A stretch of DNA of 64,000 nt. Origin: Paenibacillus mellifer (GTDB taxonomy: Bacteria > Bacillota > Bacilli > Paenibacillales > Paenibacillaceae). How positions within the stretch are numbered: position 1 is the stretch's first letter; every line of letters begins with the position of its first letter. Below the pieces are notes generated by a model. The model saw nothing but the letters and a program-made list of their open reading frames with translations. It was not told where the DNA came from and searched no databases. Both the position numbers and the translations under genes were made by a program. Location: the NCBI RefSeq assembly GCF_023195895.1, contig NZ_JALPRK010000026.1:1-64000 (forward strand). The letters are read 5' to 3'. Below are positions 44,286 through 52,634 of this stretch, in pieces.

Positions 44286-44444
44286 CTATCGATGTTCAAT
44301 CAGGTCGATCGTGCCCAGTACGATATGGGCCAAACCGAATCCGAGTACACCGGTAGCGGCAAGCTTATACTTGCTTCCAAGCAGTGATGCGGCCGAAGCG
44401 GATACCACAGCTCCAAGAACGGTAGGAATCAAACCTTCGCGCAT
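44286..44444 (-). CDS. Small hydrophobic protein, 52 residues, unknown function
   Basis: ATG 44444 has AAAGGGG upstream, and the product is MREGLIPTVLGAVVSASAAS followed by a second hydrophobic segment TGVLGFGLAHIVLGTIDLI and a short basic end. It should form two short membrane helices. Conserved-looking and with its own terminator, so very likely a real gene. I do not recognise a function. It is transcribed toward the gerK operon but is separated from it by the terminator. Confidence 0.7.
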   Translation of the reverse strand: MREGLIPTVLGAVVSASAASLLGSKYKLAATGVLGFGLAHIVLGTIDLIEHR

Positions 44445-44889
44445 TTCACACACCCCTTTGGTTTTGTTTGGAAAGACAACGTTAGTGTAAGCAAAACAGG
44501 CATCGGCTATTCGCGCCAATGCCCGCTTCGTATTGTTATCCAAGCCTTCATGTACACGTGAAGACTGGCCTATTGTCCCTGCTTCGACTACAACATACTG
44601 CCTGTTTCTAAAACAACAAAAGCCCTACCTCTCATTTGTCCTTGCGGCTCCGATGACCGCGCCAGTGTGAATCAGAAATTCGTCAAAATTCTTACTTATC
44701 TTGGGTCATTCAAATAGGAATTTCATACCGGAATGGTATAAGGAGAGTTATAATCTTTTGAGGAACTGCAACGTGGTCATAACAATCTAATTTAATATTA
44801 TACTTTGAATAATTAAAAAATGCAATACTTATCCAGAAAATCCCTTCTAAAGTGATGATTTTGTGAAACTCTGGGAAAACTCAAAGAGG

Positions 44890-44933
44890 TGAGACATTTA
44901 TCACACTGGAGCGCGGGGGGCACCATGTATAAT
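44890..44933 (+). promoter_or_regulatory. eetA promoter with FNR/CRP-like box near -42
   Basis: TGAGA-N6-TCACA (44890-44905, one mismatch to TGTGA-N6-TCACA) lies upstream of a perfect TATAAT (44928-44933) without a recognisable -35. With a start at about 44940 the box is centred at -42.5, close to the class II activator position. The rest of the 44445-44978 gap shows a few A/T-rich promoter-like stretches (another TATAAT near 44749) but no gene. Confidence 0.55.
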
Positions 44934-44978
44934 GTGTTCATCTAAGATTTATATAATCAAAAAATAAGGGAGTTTGCC

Positions 44979-45368
44979 ATGAAACGCGGAGATATCCTGT
45001 TGATCGGGTTAATCGTTGCCGTCGCGTTAGTGTTCTTGGTTCCGAGATGGCTTGGCGATTCAAGTGAAAACAATCACAACAATGAAAACCGGGTAGCGAG
45101 AATTACGGTTGACGGGAAGCTGTTTAAGACGGTTGAGTTGACCGGTAAAGAACAGACCGTGGACATCCAGACGGAGTACGGCTACAACATTTTGAAGGTA
45201 CATGATTACGGCATTGAGATGATCGACGCCGACTGCCCGGACAAATTGTGCTTGACCTTCGGGTTTATCGACCGGAACGGCGGGACAATCGTATGCCTTC
45301 CACATAAGTTAATGGTCGAAGTGGTATCCTCGGGAGAAGGAGACGATGTCGATGCGCTCGTTAAATGA
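44979..45368 (+). CDS. eetA: NusG-domain-II membrane-anchored protein (EetA-like)
   Basis: A 129-residue protein with one N-terminal membrane anchor (about 5-24) and an extracytoplasmic NusG_II domain (about 38-125) with the family hallmark DADCPDKLCLTFGFIDRNGG and IVCLPHKLMVEV. In Listeria the equivalent protein EetA is encoded next to EetB in the flavin-based electron-transfer locus and is needed for extracellular electron transfer. Here it begins a five-gene operon eetA-eetB-ecfA1-ecfA2-ecfT. The domain call is secure; the electron-transfer role follows from gene content. Confidence 0.85.
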   Translation: MKRGDILLIGLIVAVALVFLVPRWLGDSSENNHNNENRVARITVDGKLFKTVELTGKEQTVDIQTEYGYNILKVHDYGIEMIDADCPDKLCLTFGFIDRNGGTIVCLPHKLMVEVVSSGEGDDVDALVK

Positions 45369-45906
45369 ACAATCTAATTTGATGTTAAAAAGAACGGTGA
45401 TTGTGGCGATTTTTGCAGCGGTAGCGGTTGTGCTAAGTCTGGTCGAATCCGTGATTCCGGTGAACATGAGTGTACCGGGGGCGAAGCTGGGGTTAGCCAA
45501 TATTATGGTGCTGACTTGCCTCTATTTCCTGCGGGCCCGTGACGCCTTGATGATGGTGCTGCTGAAGACGCTGCTCACCGCCTTTATATTCGGGACCTTC
45601 TCCAGCTTTCTGTTTAGTATCATGGGGGCGTTGTTCAGCTTTGCGGCGATGTGGTTCCTGCTGCTGGTCGGCCGCAAACGGCTGAGCGTAATCGGGATTA
45701 GTATCGTCGGGGGGATTGCTCATAATATCGGGCAGTTGACGGCGGCGGCGCTGTACTTCAATACGTCGAAGATCTTCTATTATTTGCCGATGCTGTTGAT
45801 TATGGGGGTCCTGACCGGGATTGCCGTTGGCATCGCCGTAAGATATTTGATTCCGTCGCTGTCGAAGTTGTCTTTATTTGAAGGTTTTTTGGCGGAAACG
45901 GCTTAA
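45346..45906 (+). CDS. eetB: Gx transporter family membrane protein (EetB-like)
   Basis: A 186-residue integral membrane protein with five or six helices, of the Hpre_diP_synt_I (Gx transporter) family, marked by NMSVPGAKLGLANIMVLTCLYF and SIVGGIAHNIGQLTAAALYF. These proteins resemble ECF S-components and co-occur with NusG_II proteins. It overlaps eetA by 23 bases and has GAAGGAG upstream; ATG 45352 is an alternative start. The following ECF ATPase and T genes raise the possibility that it is the S-component of that module, but in Listeria EetB is linked to electron transfer or quinone supply. Confidence 0.85.
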   Translation: MSMRSLNEQSNLMLKRTVIVAIFAAVAVVLSLVESVIPVNMSVPGAKLGLANIMVLTCLYFLRARDALMMVLLKTLLTAFIFGTFSSFLFSIMGALFSFAAMWFLLLVGRKRLSVIGISIVGGIAHNIGQLTAAALYFNTSKIFYYLPMLLIMGVLTGIAVGIAVRYLIPSLSKLSLFEGFLAETA

Positions 45907-45951
45907 GCCGGGGTGGCCCCGCGCTTAGCATACCTGAGGGGGGAGAGAGAA

Positions 45952-46773
45952 ATGGGCGAAACGGGAATGGCTTACGAACTTCGGGAGGTTTCCTTTGCGT
46001 ATCACCCCGCACATCCCGTCCTTCACGAAATTACATTGAGGATCCCTTCGGGCAGTTGGGTATCGCTGGTGGGGGCAAACGGCTGCGGCAAATCGACGCT
46101 GGCTAAGCTGCTGGGCGGGCTGCTGGCGGTAAATAGCGGCGCCATTTATGTGGAGGGAACTCCGCTGGATCGGGACACCGTTCAGCGGCTGCGTCCGCGG
46201 ATTGGAATGGTGTTTCAGAATCCGGATAATCAATTTATCGGCGCCACAGTTGAAGAGGATATCGCCTTCGGCTTGGAGGGACGCAACCTGCCGCGGGAGC
46301 AAATGGTGACTCGCGTGCGGGAATATGCGGATAAACTGCAAATCGGCCATCTGCTGTCCAAACATCCCGCTGAGCTGTCGGGAGGGCAAAAACAGCGGGT
46401 GGCCGTCGCTTCGATATTGGCGATGGAACCGGGTATCGTGATTTTCGACGAAGCTTCTTCGATGCTGGATGAGAAAGCCCGGGGTGAGCTGCTCGCCATC
46501 CTGCGGGAGATGAAGCAAAGCGGCCGTTACACGATGGTTTCGATCACACATGATGCCGATGAGATCATGGCTTCCGATCGGGCGATTGTGCTGGGCGGCG
46601 GAACGGTCGCCGCCGACCTGACGCCGGGCGAGCTGTTCCGCAATGAAGCGCTGATATCCGATTGCCGGTTGATAGCCCCGTACTGGATACGATTACAGCA
46701 GGAGTTGAAGCGGCGAGGAGTATCGTTTCCTGCCGATTGGGGACTGGACGGCGAAGAGGAGGCGGAGCTCTGA
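45952..46773 (+). CDS. ecfA1: Energy-coupling factor ATPase EcfA1
   Basis: About 273 residues from ATG 45952 (GAGGGGGGAGAG upstream; the frame extends to 45913). Walker A VGANGCGKST, LSGGQKQRVAVASIL, Walker B IVIFDEASSMLD and the ECF-type Q-loop context GMVFQNPDNQFIGATVEEDIAF. Pairs with EcfA2 and EcfT to energise vitamin S-components. It shares one base with the next gene (TGATG). This copy sits outside a ribosomal-protein operon, in the FLEET-type context where the ECF module serves riboflavin or related uptake or export. Confidence 0.9.
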   Translation: MGETGMAYELREVSFAYHPAHPVLHEITLRIPSGSWVSLVGANGCGKSTLAKLLGGLLAVNSGAIYVEGTPLDRDTVQRLRPRIGMVFQNPDNQFIGATVEEDIAFGLEGRNLPREQMVTRVREYADKLQIGHLLSKHPAELSGGQKQRVAVASILAMEPGIVIFDEASSMLDEKARGELLAILREMKQSGRYTMVSITHDADEIMASDRAIVLGGGTVAADLTPGELFRNEALISDCRLIAPYWIRLQQELKRRGVSFPADWGLDGEEEAEL

Positions 46774-47705
46774 TGGCAATTGAATTTGAGCAAGTTCACT
46801 TTGCATATGACGAACGCAGTTTGTGGCGTTATAGCGCGCTGGAGGAGGTCGACCTGTACCTGGCGGACGGGGTGTTTGCCGGAATTGCCGGGGCCTCCGG
46901 ATCGGGCAAATCGACATTGATGCAGCATTTCAATGGCATCTTGAAACCGACGGGCGGTACGGTTCGCGTTCTCGATGTGACGATGCAGGCCGGTGATAAG
47001 ATGCCGCTGATGCGCGAGCTGCGGCGACGCGTCGGACTTGTCTTCCAGTTCCCCGAGCAGCAGCTGTTTGAGGATACGGTGGAGAAGGATCTTTGCTTCG
47101 GGCCGCTCAATTTCGGCTGCTCCTTAGACGAAGCGAAGGAGCGAGCCAGCCGCGCGTTGGCGCTGGTCGGTCTGGATGATTCGTTCCTCCCCCGCAACCC
47201 ATTCCACTTGAGCGGCGGCCAGATGCGCAAAGTGGCGATCGCCTCGGTGCTGGCAATGGATCCGGACGTGATCGCCCTCGACGAGCCAACGGCGACGCTG
47301 GATCCGCAAAGTCGGTCTGAATTGGCTGAAATGCTGTCGCGGCTGCACCGTGAAGCGGGCAAGACGGTGATCGTGGTCACACACCGGATGGAAGAAATGC
47401 TCCCGTTCGCGGAGCAGTGGATCGTGATGAGAGAGGGGCGGAAATCGTTTCAAGGCAGTGCGGCCGAGCTGGCTCGGGAGGCGCCGCGCCTGGAAGCCGA
47501 AGGGTTGGCGATCCCAGCGAGTATCCGTTACTGGAATAAGGCCACGGCGTATTACGGCTTGAAGGGTGAACCACCGTGTTTAACGGCTGGGGCGTTGGCC
47601 GAACGGCTGGCTCAGCTGCAGGCAGAGCGGACAGCGGCGGGTCGGATGGAAGAAGCGGTCCCGGTCGGCGTTTGCGAGGAAGGAGGCGCTGGGGATGCGC
47701 AATAA
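46773..47705 (+). CDS. ecfA2: Energy-coupling factor ATPase EcfA2
   Basis: 310 residues. Walker A GASGSGKST, GLVFQFPEQQLFEDTVEKDL (the EcfA2-type Q-loop region), LSGGQMRKVAIASVL, and VIALDEPTATLD. A C-terminal extension of about 50 residues after KATAYYGLKGE is longer than usual and rich in Ala and Glu. Its end overlaps ecfT by 11 bases. Confidence 0.9.
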   Translation: MAIEFEQVHFAYDERSLWRYSALEEVDLYLADGVFAGIAGASGSGKSTLMQHFNGILKPTGGTVRVLDVTMQAGDKMPLMRELRRRVGLVFQFPEQQLFEDTVEKDLCFGPLNFGCSLDEAKERASRALALVGLDDSFLPRNPFHLSGGQMRKVAIASVLAMDPDVIALDEPTATLDPQSRSELAEMLSRLHREAGKTVIVVTHRMEEMLPFAEQWIVMREGRKSFQGSAAELAREAPRLEAEGLAIPASIRYWNKATAYYGLKGEPPCLTAGALAERLAQLQAERTAAGRMEEAVPVGVCEEGGAGDAQ

Positions 47706-48495
47706 ACTGTTGTTTGGACGCAGCATCGACACCGGCTCCTGGGTACACGGCGTTGATCCTCGGGCGAAGTTGACCGGGATGGTGTTATATCTGGTCGCGA
47801 TTGTGGCCGTGGGCTCCTGGCCTGCGTTGGCTGTGGCTGCCGCATTTTCAATCGCCTACATGCTGTCGACCAAGATCCCGCTGAAATATTACCTGAAGGC
47901 GGCCAAACCGCTTTGGGTACTGATGGTGTTCATCTTCGTCGTTCAATGCTTAACGGTGGAATCCGGGTCGGCGCTCTGGCGCATCGGCTCCTGGACATTA
48001 TACAGCGGAGGGATCAGCAGCGGGTTGATCGCCGCCTTCCGCATGGGGCTGCTGGTGTCCTTCACGGCGATCCTGACGTTCACAACGACGCCGGGGCTAC
48101 TGAACCAGGGGCTCAGCGGCGTGTTGAAGCCGCTTCGGCGGGTTGGCATTTCGTCCGAGCGCCTGACGTTAATGATGAGCATCGCATTGCGTTTCATTCC
48201 GACGATTCTGGATGAAACGCACAAGATTCTCAAAGCGCAGGCCGCCCGCGGTGCGGACCTGAAGGAGCTGCCCTGGAAAGAGAAGGGGCGCATGCTGGTA
48301 TCGCTGCTCGTCCCGGTCACGGTCAGCGCCTTCCGGCGGGCGGAGGAGCTGGTCTTATCTATGGAATCCCGCGGCTATACGATCGGCGCGCCGCGTTCGG
48401 AATACCACCTGCTGGCCTGGAAGGGCCGGGACACCTGGTTCGTAACGTCCTACATCATTCTGGCCGCATCGGCCGTGGTGTACCGCTTGATTTGA
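47695..48495 (+). CDS. ecfT: Energy-coupling factor transmembrane subunit EcfT
   Basis: A 266-residue membrane protein with five to six helices. The coupling helices carry AQAARGADLK and ESRGYTIGAPRSEY, the Ala-Arg-Gly-type motifs that contact the ATPases. Forms the scaffold of the ECF module with EcfA1 and EcfA2. Last gene of the operon; no terminator hairpin with a T run is visible, and repeat arrays follow. Confidence 0.9.
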   Translation: MRNKLLFGRSIDTGSWVHGVDPRAKLTGMVLYLVAIVAVGSWPALAVAAAFSIAYMLSTKIPLKYYLKAAKPLWVLMVFIFVVQCLTVESGSALWRIGSWTLYSGGISSGLIAAFRMGLLVSFTAILTFTTTPGLLNQGLSGVLKPLRRVGISSERLTLMMSIALRFIPTILDETHKILKAQAARGADLKELPWKEKGRMLVSLLVPVTVSAFRRAEELVLSMESRGYTIGAPRSEYHLLAWKGRDTWFVTSYIILAASAVVYRLI

Positions 48496-48540
48496 ACCGG
48501 GGGCTGGTGCGTAGCGCAGATGCTGTAAGTTGCGCCATAG

Positions 48541-48650
48541 TTTCTAGCGAGGGCACGTTGCACGTTGTACCGCTGCTCCTAGCGAGGGCACGTTACAAGG
48601 TACACCGCTGCTCCTAGCGAGGGCACCTTACAAGGTACACCGCTGCTTCC
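48541..48650. repeat. 35-bp tandem repeat, three copies, downstream of ecfT
   Basis: TAGCGAGGGCAC recurs at 48545, 48580 and 48615, each followed by a GTTACAAGGTACACCGCTG-like stretch. The period is exactly 35 bp. Copies 2 and 3 are nearly identical and copy 1 has diverged. No coding frame is evident. Confidence 0.85.
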
Positions 48651-48708
48651 AGCGCTGCACCTTGCACCCTTTCGCTGCACCTCGGCTTTTTGCTCTCCCC
48701 TTTGTGGA

Positions 48709-48886
48709 TTGTTGCATTTTCTGCAACATTTTGGGTGGGGAAGCGAGGGGGGAACGTAAGAATGTTGCTTTTTATGCAACATTTTTAAGTAAAATGCTCG
48801 GGCAGCGGCCGAAATGTTGTAGTTATTGCAACATTCGGCGGATAATTACCGGGACGAGCGTGAGAATGTTGCTCAAATTGCAGGAT
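48709..48886. repeat. Phased palindrome array, family A copy 2
   Basis: Four units of the ATGTTGCA-N5-TGCAACAT type are centred at 48719, 48772, 48824 and 48876 (spacings 53, 52, 52 bp), all with five-base loops; the fourth has decayed (TGCAGGAT). Same core as 16217-16392 but with different DNA between units. It fills the gap before the U32 gene. Confidence 0.85.
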
Positions 48887-48975
48887 TCTCGCATTTCCTG
48901 CAAATGCAAGAGGTAGATAGAGTTGAATGGATAGGTTGATAGACTGGCATTTAATCATGTGAGGGGGAAACGACT

Positions 48976-51030
48976 GTGGCACGTTTTTTTAATGGGAAAG
49001 AAGTCGAGCTGCTTGCGCCCACGGGAACATTTGAAATTTTTAAACAAGTGATTGGAGAGAACTGCGACGCGGTTTATTTCGGGGGACCTAGCCTGAATAT
49101 GCGTTTGATGCGTAAAGGCTTCAACTTTAGCCTGGAGGAGATCACAGAGGCGGTCAAGATTGCGCACAGTCTCGGCAAAAAAGTGTACGTCACCGTCAAC
49201 AATTTGCTGAACGAAGGCGAGTTGGAGGAAGCGCAGGCGTATTTGCGGTTTTTGGAATCGGCGGGTCCGGATGCGATTATCGTACAGGACTTCGCCGTTT
49301 TGTCGTTGATCCTGGAGATGGGCCTCAACATCAAGGTGCATTCCTCCGTCATGATGAACGTGCACAACGTGGAGATGGTACTCGCCTTGCAGGAGATGGG
49401 AGTGACCCGTGTTGTCACGTCGCGCGAGATGGATTTGATGACCACCCGCTATCTGCAACAGGCGACCGGCATGGAGCTGGAGTACTTCGTGCATGGAGAT
49501 ATGTGTTCCGTGCATGGGGCGAACTGCTATTTTAGCTCGATGGTGTTCGGCATGAGCAGCAACCGGGGCAAATGCTTGAAGCCGTGCCGCTGGGATTATC
49601 GGGTGAAAAAAGACGGCAACGTCTATCCGGCGGAATACCCGCTGGCCGTCAAAGACATGTTCATGTACGAGCATATTCCGGAGCTTATCCACGGCGGGAT
49701 TACCTCCTTCAAGATTGAAGGGCGGATGCGTGACGCCTCGTTCGTCATTATGCTCGTGAAGGCGTACGGGGACGCGATCGATCGCTATATTAACGATCCG
49801 GTGGGCTTCGATCGCAGCCGCGACACGAAGCTGCTGTATGAAAACCGCAAGCGCGATTTCTCAACCGGGTACGCATTTGGCCGACCGGGGTTGTCGAATA
49901 TCAACCGCCGATATGAAGGGACGGGCAAGTTCTACAGCACGGGCAAGGTGTTCAGCACGCCGACTGAGGAGAGGGAGCTTGGCGAGAAGCGCGTTGAGGC
50001 TATCCGTGAAGCGCTCGTAGCGGTTGCTCACGAGAAGAAGGGAGCAGCGCGGCAGAATGGGGTTGTTGCCGGCGTGTCCGTACATGTGAACAACATGGCG
50101 CAAGCCAAAGCCGCATTGGAGGCCGGAGCCGATCATCTCTACTTGTCCGGTGACGTATTCGAACCGGATCGGCCATTCACGAAGGAAGACGTGAAGGAAT
50201 TGGCGGCATTGAAAGGGAACGCCAAGCTGTACCTCAGCTTGCCGCGGATGATGACGGAGCAGCATTTCGATCTCTACGAAGGACTGCTGTTCGGCGAACG
50301 CTTGCCGATCGACGGCTTACTAGTCACCAATCTCGGTGCCATTCGCAAGTTTGCCGGCAAAGGTTACCCGGTGGTGGGCGATTTCAATCTGAATGTGTAC
50401 AATCGTTTGTCGGCCGATTTTTACCGTGGGCTTGGCGTTGGTCGGTTGACGGCATCGATGGAACTGCCGCTGAAGGATCTGGCCGGGCTGCTGGCCCATG
50501 CCCCGGGACCTCTGGAGGCAATCGTGCACGGTTCGCCGGCAATCATGTACATGGAGCATGACCTGTACGAGAACGCCGAGGTATATCAAGCGATCGCAGA
50601 GGAAGATAACCACTATGTCGACAACAGTATTTTAGTGCTGAAGACAGATAAGGGCGAAAACCCGGTTTACCGGGACGTCCATGGCCGCAATCATCTGATG
50701 ATGGCCAAAGAACTGTGCCTGATGCCGGTCGTGAAAGAGCTGCTTGAGGCAGGCTTGTCGGTCTTCCGCATTGAAGGCGCGACCTATAAGCCGGAGCAGT
50801 TGGCCGAGGTCGTCCGCACTTACAAGGCGGCGCTGGCCAATCCGGACGCGGCTAGGGAGCAATTTGACCGTATGACGCCGGTTTATGCCGGGTACACGCT
50901 GGGCGCGCTGCAGTTTGACGGCGGCAGTGCCAGTGGGGCGGCAGGGGCCGGAGAAGAGGCTTCGGCGAACGAGGCGGCTGTGGATGCCGCTGCCGGCGTA
51001 CAAGCGGAAGTAGCAGCAAGCCGAGCCTAA
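48976..51030 (+). CDS. U32-family (peptidase/tRNA- or quinone-hydroxylation type) protein
   Basis: A 684-residue protein with GTG start (GAGGGGG upstream). N-terminal U32 barrel: ELLAPTGTFEIFKQVIGENC, DAVYFGG. The conserved cysteine set of U32 proteins is visible as GDMCSVHGANC and RGKCLKPCRWDY; such cysteines bind a [4Fe-4S] cluster in RlhA, TrhP and UbiU/V, which perform oxygen-independent hydroxylations. The C-terminal 350 residues form a second, related half, and the end is an Ala/Gly-rich tail. Named a peptidase by tradition, but an Fe-S hydroxylation role is more likely for this class. The next gene follows after 24 bases. Confidence 0.85.
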   Translation: MARFFNGKEVELLAPTGTFEIFKQVIGENCDAVYFGGPSLNMRLMRKGFNFSLEEITEAVKIAHSLGKKVYVTVNNLLNEGELEEAQAYLRFLESAGPDAIIVQDFAVLSLILEMGLNIKVHSSVMMNVHNVEMVLALQEMGVTRVVTSREMDLMTTRYLQQATGMELEYFVHGDMCSVHGANCYFSSMVFGMSSNRGKCLKPCRWDYRVKKDGNVYPAEYPLAVKDMFMYEHIPELIHGGITSFKIEGRMRDASFVIMLVKAYGDAIDRYINDPVGFDRSRDTKLLYENRKRDFSTGYAFGRPGLSNINRRYEGTGKFYSTGKVFSTPTEERELGEKRVEAIREALVAVAHEKKGAARQNGVVAGVSVHVNNMAQAKAALEAGADHLYLSGDVFEPDRPFTKEDVKELAALKGNAKLYLSLPRMMTEQHFDLYEGLLFGERLPIDGLLVTNLGAIRKFAGKGYPVVGDFNLNVYNRLSADFYRGLGVGRLTASMELPLKDLAGLLAHAPGPLEAIVHGSPAIMYMEHDLYENAEVYQAIAEEDNHYVDNSILVLKTDKGENPVYRDVHGRNHLMMAKELCLMPVVKELLEAGLSVFRIEGATYKPEQLAEVVRTYKAALANPDAAREQFDRMTPVYAGYTLGALQFDGGSASGAAGAGEEASANEAAVDAAAGVQAEVAASRA

Positions 51031-51054
51031 ACGGGGGAAAGGAAGCGAAGGGTT

Positions 51055-52338
51055 ATGCAGAGCTATATCGGACCGGAACAAGTGTTGAAGAAGCGAGAGC
51101 AATATTTCTATCCTTGCACCAGCCACTTTTATCGGAATCCGCCGCAGCTGGTGAAGGGGGAAATGCAGTATTTGTTCGGGCATGACGGCAAGCGGTACAC
51201 CGACTTTTTTGCCGGCGTGTCGGTGGTGGCCAGCGGCCACTGCAACCCGGAAATCGCCGAGCGGACGGCCGAGCAGCTGCGTACGCTGCAGCATACGTGC
51301 ACGATCTATTTGACGCAGCCCAACGTGGATTTGGCGGAGCGGCTGGCCGGCGTGCTGCCGGGCGGGCTGCGCCGGACGTTCTTCGTCAACAGCGGCTCGG
51401 AGGCGAATGAAGGCGCCCTGCTGCTGGCCCGCATGCATACGGGGCGGCGAGGATTCCTAGCGCTGGAGCAGGGGCTGCACGGCCGGACGTACCTGACGAT
51501 GAGCGTGACCGGTCTCCAGATGTGGCGGACCGATCCACAGCTGGCCCAGGACACGGACGTCACGTTTATTCCCCGGCCGTACGAGCGGGGGCTTAGCGCC
51601 GATGAGGCGGCACGCCGCTCCATCGCGGCGCTGGAGGCGGCGCTGGCGGAGAAAGGCGATACGATCGCCGCAATGATCGCCGAGCCGATCCAGGGCAACG
51701 CCGGCATCGTCGCGCCGGCGGATTGGTATTTCGCTGAAGTGAAGCGGCTGCTGGAGCAGCACGGCGTGCTGCTGATCGCCGATGAAATTCAGACCGGGTT
51801 TGGCCGGACGGGCCGGATGTTCGCCATGGACCGGTACGGCGTCACGCCGGACATCCTGACGATGGCCAAAGCGCTCGGCAGCGGCATCCCGGTGGCAGGC
51901 TTCGCCACCACCGACGAGATCGCAGCCAGCCTGAACCGGCCATCCGCCTCCACGTTCGGCGGCAACCCCGTCTCGTCCGTGACCGCGCTCGCGGTCCTGG
52001 ACTACATCGAGGCGCATCGCCTGCCCGAGCGAGCCGAGCGCCTCGGCGATCTGCTGCGCGGCGGCCTGACGCGCCTCGCTGCGCGGTTCCCGCAGCACGT
52101 CTCCGAGGTGCGCGGCGCGGGGCTGATGCTCGGCGCAGAGCTCTGCGCCGAGGAGCCCGAGCGCGGCGCGAAGCTCGTCGACGACGTGCTGGAGGCGATG
52201 CTCGACCGCGGCTATATCATCGGCAAGAACGGCGTGAACCGCAACGTTCTAGCCTTCCAGCCGCCGCTGGTCATCGCCGAGGACGACGTGCGCGGCATGC
52301 TGGACGCGCTCGAGGCCGTGCTGGCGGAGTTGGCGTAA
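51055..52338 (+). CDS. Class III PLP-dependent aminotransferase
   Basis: 427 residues. Fold-type I, class III: FFVNSGSEANEGALLLARMHTG, the cofactor region IADEIQTGFGRTGRMFA and the Schiff-base lysine in TMAKALGSGIPVAGF (about residue 272). Closest in pattern to alanine-glyoxylate/aspartate aminotransferase family members. Substrates are not predictable. It lies directly behind the U32 gene and may share its transcript. The 3' third is markedly more GC-rich than its surroundings. Confidence 0.87.
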   Translation: MQSYIGPEQVLKKREQYFYPCTSHFYRNPPQLVKGEMQYLFGHDGKRYTDFFAGVSVVASGHCNPEIAERTAEQLRTLQHTCTIYLTQPNVDLAERLAGVLPGGLRRTFFVNSGSEANEGALLLARMHTGRRGFLALEQGLHGRTYLTMSVTGLQMWRTDPQLAQDTDVTFIPRPYERGLSADEAARRSIAALEAALAEKGDTIAAMIAEPIQGNAGIVAPADWYFAEVKRLLEQHGVLLIADEIQTGFGRTGRMFAMDRYGVTPDILTMAKALGSGIPVAGFATTDEIAASLNRPSASTFGGNPVSSVTALAVLDYIEAHRLPERAERLGDLLRGGLTRLAARFPQHVSEVRGAGLMLGAELCAEEPERGAKLVDDVLEAMLDRGYIIGKNGVNRNVLAFQPPLVIAEDDVRGMLDALEAVLAELA

Positions 52339-52368
52339 TCACCCGCCCAGCCGCTGCCCCGCCCAGGC

Positions 52369-52566
52369 CGGCGAAATAACGGTAAATAATACCGTTATTT
52401 CGCCGCTTCCGAGCTTCGGTCGCCTAATTAGCGGTAAAAAGTACCCTTATTTGCCTCCGATGCCGGGATAACCGGCTGTCGGGCACGAAATAAGGGTAGA
52501 AAATACCGCTATTTTAACCAAACCAGCGGTTCATCCAAATATAACGGTATATTTTACCTCTATTTT
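52369..52566. repeat. Phased palindrome array, family D (core ATAACGGTA-N5-TACCGTTAT)
   Basis: Four units with five-base loops are centred at 52387, 52439, 52501 and 52552, spacings 52, 62 and 51 bp. Unit 1 is a perfect 16-bp inverted repeat (52369-52384 with 52390-52405). Unit 3 reads like the reverse complement of unit 2, so the array is again two plus two inverted. Unit 1 may also act as transcript end for the aminotransferase gene. Confidence 0.85.
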
Positions 52567-52634
52567 GGCGGACGTCGGCACTGGCTGCTGGAATTTCATG
52601 AAGAAGAATGCTTTTGAAGGAGAGTGACCATCCC

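Noticed and set aside
44538-44585. CTTCATGT/ACGTGAAG hairpin as terminator or operator
   Set aside because: The loop would be too tight, there is no T run, and its relation to flanking genes is unclear.
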